Assembly (NCBI GenBank): GCA_051209155.1 | Contig: JBPJGB010000002.1 | Origin: Actomonas sp051209155 | GTDB taxonomy: Bacteria > Verrucomicrobiota > Verrucomicrobiia > Opitutales > Opitutaceae | Length of the DNA stretch: 64,000 nt | Reading direction: 5' to 3' (one strand) | Part shown: positions 28,052 through 35,140 of the stretch, piece by piece | Layout of the letters: every line of letters begins with the position of its first letter | Numbering within the stretch: the first letter of the stretch is position 1 | Translations under genes and position numbers: made by a program | The notes under the pieces: generated by a model | Told to the model about the DNA's origin: nothing | Database searches by the model: none | Seen by the model: the letters and a program-made list of their open reading frames with translations, nothing else

Positions 28052-29041
28052 TCAAACGATCTTCAACTTCGGCAGATCCTGCCCGTCGACGAGACCGACC
28101 GGTTTGCCGGCGCGGTCAACGACGATGAGGTCGTCGATCTTGTGCTGCTCAAACAGGCGCAACGCATCGACGCCGAGCGCGTCGTCGCGGATCGTTTTGG
28201 GCCCGCGGGTCATGAACGTCTTCACCGGCTGGCTCAGGAAATCGGGACCGGTCAGCGCGCTGCGGCGGAAGTCGCCGTCGGTGAGGATGCCGGTGAGTTT
28301 GCCGGACTTCGGGTTCACCAGCGCGATGCTGCCGCTCTTGGCCTTGGTCATCTGCAGAATCGCGTCCTGCGTGGACACGGTTTCGGGCGCGATGGGCAGC
28401 CGGTCGTCGCGACGCATGATGTCGGCCACGCGCAGCAGCAGGATGCGGCCGAGATTGCCGGCCGGGTGATACTTGGCGAAGTCGTCGCGGGTGAGACCGC
28501 GGGCCTCGAGCAGCACCATCGCCAGCGCGTCGCCGAGGGCGAGGGCGGCCGTGGTGCTGGCGGTCGGTGCGAGATCGAGCGGGCAGGCCTCGCGCGGCAC
28601 CACGTAGAGCAGGGTGTGATCGGATTCCTTGGCGAGGTCCGAACTCGGCGTGGAGGTGCACGCGATGGTGATCACGCCGAAGCGTTTGAGCAGCGGCAGC
28701 AGGCGGAGGATCTCTTCGGATTGGCCGCTGTTGCTGAAAAGGATGGCGATGTCGCCGGCGGCGCAGAGGCCGAGGTCGCCATGCAGGGCCTGAGTGGCGT
28801 CGAGGAAGCAGGTGGGCAGACCGGTGCTGTTGAAGGTGCCGGTGAGCTTTTGGGCGATGTGGGCGGACTTGCCGACGCCGGTGCAGATGAGTTTGCCGCC
28901 GGCCGCGGTGGCGTCGGCGATGGCGCGGGCGGTCGCGACGAAGGTCTTGTCGAGCGCGTCGGCGGTGGCCGCGAGGGCTTCTTGTTCAATCGCCAAGCAG
29001 GCGCGGGCGCGTTTGAGAGCGGATTTGGGGGCAATTGCCAT
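28052..29041 (-). CDS. kdsD: Arabinose-5-phosphate isomerase (KpsF/GutQ family)
   Basis: This 329-residue protein has an N-terminal SIS sugar-phosphate isomerase domain (about 35-170; TGVGKSAHIAQK, HGDLG, SNSGQSEEI) and two CBS domains (about 205-260 and 270-329). It interconverts ribulose-5-phosphate and arabinose-5-phosphate, the first step toward KDO of lipopolysaccharide. The conserved HPAGNLGR stretch that joins SIS to CBS is present. Two places where relatives usually have glutamate (xEAxHGDLG and NSGExxE) read TQALHGDLG and NSGQSEE here, though an adjacent Glu may compensate. It is divergent from the LysM lipoprotein gene and convergent with the giant gene. Confidence 0.92.
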   Translation of the reverse strand: MAIAPKSALKRARACLAIEQEALAATADALDKTFVATARAIADATAAGGKLICTGVGKSAHIAQKLTGTFNSTGLPTCFLDATQALHGDLGLCAAGDIAILFSNSGQSEEILRLLPLLKRFGVITIACTSTPSSDLAKESDHTLLYVVPREACPLDLAPTASTTAALALGDALAMVLLEARGLTRDDFAKYHPAGNLGRILLLRVADIMRRDDRLPIAPETVSTQDAILQMTKAKSGSIALVNPKSGKLTGILTDGDFRRSALTGPDFLSQPVKTFMTRGPKTIRDDALGVDALRLFEQHKIDDLIVVDRAGKPVGLVDGQDLPKLKIV

Positions 29042-29114
29042 TTAGAGTTTGAGTCCGAAGTGGGCTTGCCAGACTTAGATTGGCCTCCGGCGCATTCAAT
29101 TCCTTTTCCCGTCC

Positions 29115-29960
29115 ATGTCGTTCCGTCGATTTCAGATCCTCGCCCTCCTGCTGGCCGTGTTCGCGGCCGCGGGATGTGACCGTCTGCCCAAGGGCGAGCC
29201 GGTGGCGGAGATCAATGAACCCGATTACGTCGAGGGCCAGCGCCTGCTGCGCCAAGGCAACGAACAGGCCGCCTTGGCCGCCTTCACCCGCGTGATCAAC
29301 GCCCGCCCGCAGGACGCGGCGGAGTCGCACCTGCAGTTGGGACTGCTCTACCTCGAAGAGGTGAAGGACCCTATCACCGCGATCTACCACTTCCGCCGCT
29401 ATCTGGAGCTGAAGCCCAACTCCACGAACCGCGATCTGGTTGAACAACGCATCGAGGTCGCGACGCGCGACTTTGCCCGAACGCTGCCCGCCCAACCGCT
29501 CGAAAACCAAATTATGCGCAACGACCTGCTCGACGTCGTCGAAAACCTGCGGGTCGAAAACACGCGCCTGAAGGATGAAGTGGCACGGTTGCGCGAGTCT
29601 TCCTCGGCGGGCAGTCCGAGCGCCCTGCGGCAGACCGCCAACCTGTCCGCCGCGCCGACCCAAACCGCCTCCCTGGCCCCGCCGGAGAACACGGCCAACC
29701 GCGGCTCGCGCTTCAGTGCCGCGCCTCTGGAAACCCTGGAGGAGCGTCCGGTCACCACCCCCACCCGCCCCTCTGAAACACCGGCCGCGGCGACCGCCCA
29801 ACGGGTGCACACCGTCGCCAAAGGTGACACGCTCTACAGCCTCGCCCGGCGCTATTACAACAACCCCTCGCGGGCGAAGGACATCTACACCGCCAATCGC
29901 AACCAAATGCGGTCGGCCAACGACCTGCAGATCGGGATGCGGCTGGTGATTCCGGAGTAG
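29115..29960 (+). CDS. Envelope lipoprotein with TPR, coiled coil and LysM domain
   Basis: The 281-residue protein begins with a lipoprotein signal (ILALLLAVFAAAGC, acylated Cys21). A TPR-like region of two helical repeats follows (about 38-110), then a short coiled coil (VENLRVENTRLKDEVARLRE, about 142-162) and a Pro/Thr/Ala-rich linker. A C-terminal LysM domain (about 232-279) starts with HTVAKGDTLYSLARRYY and ends in the typical IGMRLVIPE. LysM binds the glycan chains of peptidoglycan, so it probably tethers the outer or inner membrane to the wall, or takes part in cell-wall turnover. The 73-bp spacer to the divergent kdsD must hold both promoters. The exact role is unknown. Confidence 0.85.
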   Translation: MSFRRFQILALLLAVFAAAGCDRLPKGEPVAEINEPDYVEGQRLLRQGNEQAALAAFTRVINARPQDAAESHLQLGLLYLEEVKDPITAIYHFRRYLELKPNSTNRDLVEQRIEVATRDFARTLPAQPLENQIMRNDLLDVVENLRVENTRLKDEVARLRESSSAGSPSALRQTANLSAAPTQTASLAPPENTANRGSRFSAAPLETLEERPVTTPTRPSETPAAATAQRVHTVAKGDTLYSLARRYYNNPSRAKDIYTANRNQMRSANDLQIGMRLVIPE

Positions 29961-29999
29961 GGCGACAGCGCTTTTTCCGTCGGACGGAACCATACCGCC

Positions 30000-30029
30000 G
30001 TGCGCAAGATGCGCACACCTTGCGGCAAG
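30000..30029 (+). promoter_or_regulatory. Paired hairpins in the leader of hemN
   Basis: GTGCGC/GCGCAC with loop AAGAT (30000-30016) is directly followed by CCTTG/CAAGG with loop CGG (about 30017-30029). They lie 47-77 bases before the hemN start and after the LysM gene stop. No T-tract is present. They may shape the 5' leader or stop read-through; no specific regulator can be named. Confidence 0.3.
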
Positions 30030-30076
30030 GCCTGCGGAGCAGGATGGGCGCCTCATGGGGCATAGTGGAACCTGCA

Positions 30077-31498
30077 ATGATAACCCCGCACGAAGGCGCC
30101 CCGACAGCATCCGCGACCGCTCAGGCCGCGACCGCCTTGGATCTCGACATGATCCGCAAATACGCCGTGCCCGGGCCGCGCTACACCTCCTATCCGCCGG
30201 CGAACAAATTCTCCGATCGGCTTGAGGACGTCGATGTGGCGGGCGGCATTCGCGACGACAACGCCGATGCCACGCGGCCGCTGTCGCTCTATTTTCACCT
30301 GCCGTTCTGTGAGTCGCGCTGCTGGTATTGCGGCTGCACCACCATCATCACGCGACGCAAGGACTGGGCGGCGGAGTATGAGCTGGATCTTGAACGCGAG
30401 ATGGCCCTGGTCGGTCGCGACCTGAATCCCCAGCGGCTGGTCGACCAACTGCACTTCGGCGGCGGCACCCCGACCTTTTTTGCGCCGGAGGTTCTGGAAA
30501 AACTCGGCGCGGCCATCCACGACCGGTTTACCTTCGCGTCGGACGCGGAGCTGAGTGTGGAGATCGACCCCCGCTGTGCCACTCCCGAGCACCTGCGCGC
30601 CCTGCGCCGCATCGGCATCAACCGCGCCTCGCTCGGCATCCAGGACACCAATCCGGCGGTGCAGGAGGCGATCCACCGCATCCAGCCGCACGACACCAAT
30701 CGTCAGGTGGTCGACGGGCTCCGCTCGATTGGCATCGAGTCGATCAACCTCGACCTCATTTATGGGCTGCCTCTGCAGACGCCGGAGTCCGTTGAACGCA
30801 CGGTCGACGATGCGCTGGAGCTCGCGCCCGATCGCCTCTCCGTCTTCTCCTACGCGCACGTGCCGTGGATCAAACCCGCGCAGCGCATCTTCGACAAACG
30901 CGGCCAGATGCCGGGGCCGGCCGAGAAGTTGGAGATGTTCTCCCGCATTCGCGCCAAATTGTTGGCAGCCGGCTACATCGACATCGGCCTCGATCACTTT
31001 GCGAAACCCGACGACGAACTAGCGGTCGCGCTGCGCGAAGGGAAACTGCACCGCAACTTCCAGGGCTACAGCACGCGCTCCGGCGCCTCGTTGTATGGTT
31101 TCGGCATTTCGTCCATCTCGCAGAGCCCCGACCTTTATTGGCAGAACGACAAGTCGCTCATGGGCTACCGCGCCGCGCTCAACGCAGGGCGTCTGCCGAC
31201 CGAGCGTGGTTATCGCCTCAACGACGAGGACAAGCGCCGCCGCCGGCTCATCATGGCGATCATGTGTGATCGGCAGCTCAACTTTGGTCGGCTGAGCGCG
31301 GAGTTTGGCTTCGATGTGCGGCTCAATTATCGGGAGGAGATCGCTTCGCTGCGTCCCTTGATCGACGACGGGTTGGTCGAAATTGATTCCCAGGTCCTCC
31401 AAGTCCTGCCCAAGGGCGAACCGCTGCTGCGGGTGGTGGCGATGGCTTTTGACCAGACCCTGGCAAAGGGTGTGCGGGCCCACGCGATGACCGTCTGA
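30077..31498 (+). CDS. hemN: Oxygen-independent coproporphyrinogen III oxidase (radical SAM)
   Basis: The 473-residue enzyme turns coproporphyrinogen III into protoporphyrinogen IX without oxygen. The HemN cysteine motif is complete at Cys78, Cys82, Cys85 and Cys87 (FCESRCWYCGC), which holds the 4Fe-4S cluster for SAM cleavage. The N-terminal MIRKYAVPGPRYTSYP and the later HFGGGTPTFF, GLDHFAKPDDELA and GYSTRSG stretches are those of true HemN rather than HemW. The start is uncertain: in-frame codons exist at 30020, 30044 and 30149; 30077 (ATG) is chosen because it leaves a short alanine-rich tail before the conserved part. Confidence 0.93.
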   Translation: MITPHEGAPTASATAQAATALDLDMIRKYAVPGPRYTSYPPANKFSDRLEDVDVAGGIRDDNADATRPLSLYFHLPFCESRCWYCGCTTIITRRKDWAAEYELDLEREMALVGRDLNPQRLVDQLHFGGGTPTFFAPEVLEKLGAAIHDRFTFASDAELSVEIDPRCATPEHLRALRRIGINRASLGIQDTNPAVQEAIHRIQPHDTNRQVVDGLRSIGIESINLDLIYGLPLQTPESVERTVDDALELAPDRLSVFSYAHVPWIKPAQRIFDKRGQMPGPAEKLEMFSRIRAKLLAAGYIDIGLDHFAKPDDELAVALREGKLHRNFQGYSTRSGASLYGFGISSISQSPDLYWQNDKSLMGYRAALNAGRLPTERGYRLNDEDKRRRRLIMAIMCDRQLNFGRLSAEFGFDVRLNYREEIASLRPLIDDGLVEIDSQVLQVLPKGEPLLRVVAMAFDQTLAKGVRAHAMTV

Positions 31499-31570
31499 CC
31501 CGGTCGGTCGGCGCTTCATGCGCGGTGGGGAGTTGCCAAACGGGCAGAGTGCGCGACATTGGCCGTTTCC

Positions 31571-32008
31571 ATGTCTGATCTTACCGACCTCTACCAAGCG
31601 GTCATTCTCGACCACAACAAGCGGCCGCGCAATCGCGGCAAGTTGCCGACGGCCACCCGGGTCGCCAGCGGTGACAATCCCACCTGCGGTGACAACTGCA
31701 CGGTCTACCTGCGCATGGAGGGCGACAAAGTCGGCGAGATCACCTTCGAGGGCTCCGGCTGCGCCATCTCGCAAGCCAGCGCCTCGCTCATGACCACCGA
31801 GCTGAAGGGCAAAACCAAGGCTGAGGCCGAGGCCGCCTTTGCCGACTTCAAGGATATCGTGACCACCGGTCGCGAGCCGGAGGAGTTCTCCGAGGTCGCG
31901 GCCTTCGCCGGCGTGCACGCCTTCCCGGCCCGCATCAAGTGCGCCACGCTTTCGTGGCACGCGGCCGTCGACGCGCTGAACAAGCCGGACCAACCGGCAG
32001 CGGAATAA
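31571..32008 (+). CDS. sufU: SufU-type iron-sulfur cluster assembly/sulfur-transfer protein
   Basis: This is a 145-residue IscU/NifU-fold protein. The zinc or cluster ligands are all present: Cys39 and Asp41 (PTCGDNC), Cys64 (GSGCAIS) and Cys124 (IKCATLSW). An insertion between the second and third cysteine (LKGKTKAEAEAAFADF region) marks it as SufU rather than IscU. SufU accepts sulfur from SufS. The start ATG at 31571 (MSDLTDLYQAVILDHN) matches relatives better than the TTG 12 bases upstream. sufS begins six bases after its stop, so the two form one operon. No sufBCD genes are next to it. Confidence 0.93.
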   Translation: MSDLTDLYQAVILDHNKRPRNRGKLPTATRVASGDNPTCGDNCTVYLRMEGDKVGEITFEGSGCAISQASASLMTTELKGKTKAEAEAAFADFKDIVTTGREPEEFSEVAAFAGVHAFPARIKCATLSWHAAVDALNKPDQPAAE

Positions 32009-32014
32009 GCGGCC

Positions 32015-33253
32015 ATGACGCACGACTTTTCCAATCTGCGGGTCGACTTCCCCGTGCTCGACCAACACGTCGGCGGCCACCCGCTCGTCTATCTCGACAA
32101 CGCGGCCACGACGCACAAACCGCGGTCGGTCATCGATGCGCTCGCGCGCTTCTACGAGCGCGACAACAGCAACGTGCACCGCGGTCTGCACGCGCTCTCC
32201 ATGCGTGCCACCGACGGTTATGAAGCCGCCCGCGCCCGCACGGCCAAGTTCCTCAATGCCGCCGATCCCGCCGAGATCATCTTCACCCGCGGCACCAGCG
32301 AGTCGGTCAACCTCGTCGCCCAAAGCTGGGGCCGCGCCAGCCTGAGGGCGGGTGACGTGATCCTCTGCACCGAGATGGAGCACCACTCCAACATGGTGCC
32401 GTGGCAACTCGTCGCCCAGCAAACCGGCGCGACCGTGCGTTATGTGCCGGTCGTTGGCGACGACGCCGAGGGCGGACTCGATCTCGAGGCCTTCGACCGG
32501 ATGCTCACGCCCGAGGTCAAAGTCGTCGCGTTCACTCACATTTCCAACACGCTTGGCGTCGAAAATCCGGCCAAGGAAATCTGCGCCAAGGCGCGCGCCG
32601 CGGGCGCGATCACGGTGGTCGACGGCGCCCAATCGGCCGGCCACGAACAGGTCGATGTCCTCGACCTCGACTGCGACTTCTTTGCCTTCTCGGGCCACAA
32701 GATGGCCGGGCCCACCGGCATCGGCGTGCTCTACGGCCGCAAGGCCCTGCTCGATGCGATGCCGCCGTGGCAGGGTGGTGGCGGCATGATCGCCAACGTC
32801 ACCTACGAAGGCAGCACGTGGAAACCTTCGCCCGAGCGCTTCGAGGCCGGCACGCCCAACGTCGCCGACGCGATCGGTTTGCACGCGGCGATGGACTACC
32901 TCGACCAACTCGGCCGGCCGGCGATCGGTCAGCACGAAGTCGAACTCGCCATGATGGCCGCCGAGGCTTTGAGCGAGTTGCCCGGCATTCGCATTCTGGG
33001 CCCGCGTCCCGGCGAGCGGCGTGCCGGCATGGTGAGTTTTGCCTTCGCCGATGTGCACGCGCACGACGTGGTGACCTTTGCCGATCAGGATGGCGTGGCC
33101 TTGCGTGGCGGTCACCACTGCAACCAGCCGCTCATGCGCAAACTCGGCCTGCCGAGCACCACGCGCGCGAGCTTCTACCTCTACAACACGCCCGAGGACG
33201 TGGAGGCGCTGGTGAAATCGATGCGGAAGATCCTGAAGTTCTTCGGGGCTTAG
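32015..33253 (+). CDS. sufS: Cysteine desulfurase SufS
   Basis: This is a 412-residue class V aminotransferase-fold enzyme that removes sulfur from cysteine for iron-sulfur cluster building. The pyridoxal-phosphate lysine is Lys229 in FSGHKMAGPTGIG, and the active cysteine is Cys369 in LRGGHHCNQP, the group II (SufS/CsdA) motif. The N-terminus VYLDNAATTHKP and the middle HISNTLGVENP are typical. It is co-transcribed with sufU, its sulfur acceptor. Length is normal. Confidence 0.96.
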   Translation: MTHDFSNLRVDFPVLDQHVGGHPLVYLDNAATTHKPRSVIDALARFYERDNSNVHRGLHALSMRATDGYEAARARTAKFLNAADPAEIIFTRGTSESVNLVAQSWGRASLRAGDVILCTEMEHHSNMVPWQLVAQQTGATVRYVPVVGDDAEGGLDLEAFDRMLTPEVKVVAFTHISNTLGVENPAKEICAKARAAGAITVVDGAQSAGHEQVDVLDLDCDFFAFSGHKMAGPTGIGVLYGRKALLDAMPPWQGGGGMIANVTYEGSTWKPSPERFEAGTPNVADAIGLHAAMDYLDQLGRPAIGQHEVELAMMAAEALSELPGIRILGPRPGERRAGMVSFAFADVHAHDVVTFADQDGVALRGGHHCNQPLMRKLGLPSTTRASFYLYNTPEDVEALVKSMRKILKFFGA

Positions 33254-33471
33254 GCCGATCCACTGCCCAACCGCGTCCGGAGGCCGCGGTCCAACCCAGG
33301 CCGGAAAGTCGGACGCTGACGTCCTTGACGGCGCCTTTCGCTCGCTCGGGAGGGGTTAAAGCCACCTTCTCGCAAAAACTGCACCTCACCGGCCAACGAC
33401 TGCGGAGAGGCGTCGGGGCGGTCGCGGCATGATGGGCGCTGTTCGATTCACCGCCCAAGTTCCTTCGCGCC

Positions 33472-34467
33472 ATGAACCTCAAGACCCGTTACCTCGGCCT
33501 CACGTTGCGCAACCCGATCGTGGTCGGCGCTTCACCCTTCTGTGACAACCTCACCGCCTGTCGGGAGTTGGCCGATGCCGGAGCCGCGGCAATTGTGATG
33601 CACTCGTTCTTCGAGGAGCAGATAGGGGCTGCCCCGCGCCGCCTGGCGGCGGCGGACGGCTTGGTGGCGGGCGGCGATCGAGACGCGGATGACAATCCCT
33701 TTCCTCACTACGAGGACTATCGGCTCGATTCGGAGCAATACCTTCGTCAGCTCACGCGCCTGCGCAAGTTGGTCGAGATCCCGATCATCGGGTCACTCAA
33801 CGGCAGTCATAATGGCAACTGGGTGGGGGAGGTGCAGCGCATGGAGGACGCCGGTGCGTCAGCGATCGAGCTCAACCCCTACCAACTGCCGACCGATCCG
33901 TCCGTGCCGGCCGATGAGGTCGAGGCGGACATCGTGGAGTTGGTGCGCACCGTATCCTCGGCGGTGAAGATTCCGGTCGCGGTGAAGCTCTCTCCCTACC
34001 ACACGGCACTGGCGAACTTCGCCGCGGTGCTCGCCAACAACGGCGCGGCCGGCGTCGTGCTGTTCAACCAGTTTTACCAGCCCGACATCGACGTCGACTC
34101 GGTCAAAGTGGTGAACCAGCTCCGCCTCTCGCGCTCCAGTGACCTGTTGCTGCGGTTGCGTTGGCTTTCGATTCTCTCGCCGCATTTTCCGGGCAACCTG
34201 GCCTGTAGTGGTGGCGTGCATACGACCGAGGATGCCATCAAGGCGCTGCTGTCCGGTGCCGATGTGGTGCAGGTCGTGTCGGTGCTGCTGCGTTGCGGGA
34301 CCGGACATGTGAAGACCCTGCTCGATGGCCTGGAGGCGTGGATGCGGGAGCACGAGTTCAGCTCGATTGATCGCCTGCGCGGAAACTTGAACCTGCGGCA
34401 GTGCCCCGATCCGGCGGCCCACGAACGCGCCCATTACGTGAAGGTGCTGCAAAGCTGGCAGGTTTGA
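33472..34467 (+). CDS. Dihydroorotate dehydrogenase-like flavoprotein, catalytic Cys motif absent
   Basis: The 331-residue protein has the FMN-binding TIM barrel of class 1 dihydroorotate dehydrogenases. It starts MNLKTRYLGLTLRNPIVVGA, with VAVKLSPY and ACSGGVHTTEDAIKALLSGADVVQ in the phosphate-binding part. Where true class 1 enzymes have an N-x-S-C-P-N active-site loop, this protein reads IELNPYQLP, without a cysteine. It therefore probably belongs to the widespread DHOD-like group often found near pyruvate:flavodoxin oxidoreductase or nitrogen genes, of uncertain reaction. It is not named pyrD. Upstream (33254-33471) 218 bp carry no gene or clear signal. Confidence 0.85.
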   Translation: MNLKTRYLGLTLRNPIVVGASPFCDNLTACRELADAGAAAIVMHSFFEEQIGAAPRRLAAADGLVAGGDRDADDNPFPHYEDYRLDSEQYLRQLTRLRKLVEIPIIGSLNGSHNGNWVGEVQRMEDAGASAIELNPYQLPTDPSVPADEVEADIVELVRTVSSAVKIPVAVKLSPYHTALANFAAVLANNGAAGVVLFNQFYQPDIDVDSVKVVNQLRLSRSSDLLLRLRWLSILSPHFPGNLACSGGVHTTEDAIKALLSGADVVQVVSVLLRCGTGHVKTLLDGLEAWMREHEFSSIDRLRGNLNLRQCPDPAAHERAHYVKVLQSWQV

Positions 34468-34501
34468 AAAGCGCGCGGTGTTGGTGCAGGTTGGGCGGCA
34501 A

Positions 34502-34909
34502 ATGACCGATCAAGAACTCCGCTCCCGGCTCAGCGCCGCCCGCACCATCGCGGTGGTGGGGCTTTCGACCAACCCCGATCGACCCAGCTCGCGCGTAGCG
34601 CGTTACCTGCAGGAGGTGGGATATCGCATCATCCCCGTGCATCCGGCGGCGGAGACCCTGCTGGGTGAGCCGGTGGTGCGCAGTTTGGATGAACTGAGCG
34701 AGCCCGTGGACATCGTCGATGTATTTCGCCCCGCGGCGGAAGCCGAACGGTGGGCTGACGAGGCCGGGCGGAACCGCGCGGGCATGTTGTGGCTGCAAGT
34801 CGGAATCGCCTCGGCGGAGGCCGAACGGCGGGCGACTGCGGCGGGTCTTGAGGTGGTGATGGACGCCTGCCTGATGGTGGAGCACCGGCGCCTGCTCGAA
34901 ACGCGTTGA
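34502..34909 (+). CDS. CoA-binding domain protein (YccU family)
   Basis: This small 135-residue Rossmann-fold protein is of the CoA-binding (succinyl-CoA synthetase alpha N-terminal) type. TIAVVGLSTNPDRPSSRVAR forms the nucleotide loop, and IIPVHPAAETLLGEPVVRSL, VDIVDVFRPA and VVMDACLMVEH are typical of the family. The ATG at 34502 (MTDQELRSRL) is preferred over the earlier in-frame start at 34478. The biochemical role of the family is not settled; CoA binding in the cytoplasm is expected. Confidence 0.88.
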   Translation: MTDQELRSRLSAARTIAVVGLSTNPDRPSSRVARYLQEVGYRIIPVHPAAETLLGEPVVRSLDELSEPVDIVDVFRPAAEAERWADEAGRNRAGMLWLQVGIASAEAERRATAAGLEVVMDACLMVEHRRLLETR

Positions 34910-34917
34910 AATTCCGT

Positions 34918-34947
34918 TTGACCGACTGCGCGACATCCGCCTTATCT
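34918..34947 (+). promoter_or_regulatory. Possible tRNA-Ser promoter
   Basis: TTGACC (34918-34923) is a good -35 element, and TTATCT (34942-34947) follows after 18 bp as a weak -10. The tRNA starts 54 bp downstream of the -10, a reasonable leader length. The weak -10 keeps confidence low. Confidence 0.3.
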
Positions 34948-35000
34948 GACCCTCTTTCGTCCAACATCAGGGGGTTTCGGCCACCGGATGCATATCACCA

Positions 35001-35090
35001 GGAGAGGTGGCAGAGTGGTCGAATGCGCTCGCTTGGAAAGCGGGTATAGGCTTAAACCTATCGGGGGTTCGAATCCCCCCCTCTCCGCCA
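35001..35090 (+). tRNA. tRNA-Ser (anticodon GGA)
   Basis: Acceptor stem GGAGAGG (35001-35007) pairs with CCTCTCC (35080-35086), then discriminator G and encoded CCA. Anticodon stem CTCGC/GCGGG holds the loop TTGGAAA, anticodon GGA, reading UCC/UCU serine codons. The long class II variable arm (TATAGG..CCTATC type) and the T-arm GGGGG/CCCCC with TTCGAAT are clear. Confidence 0.96.
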
Positions 35091-35140
35091 TGTGGTTACC
35101 CAGCCACGCTTTTGGAAAGATGAAGCGGCGGGCGACGGTC

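Noticed and set aside
35091..35115. Terminator after tRNA-Ser
   Set aside because: Only a 4-bp stem (GTGG/CCAC) with a four-T run; too weak to call.
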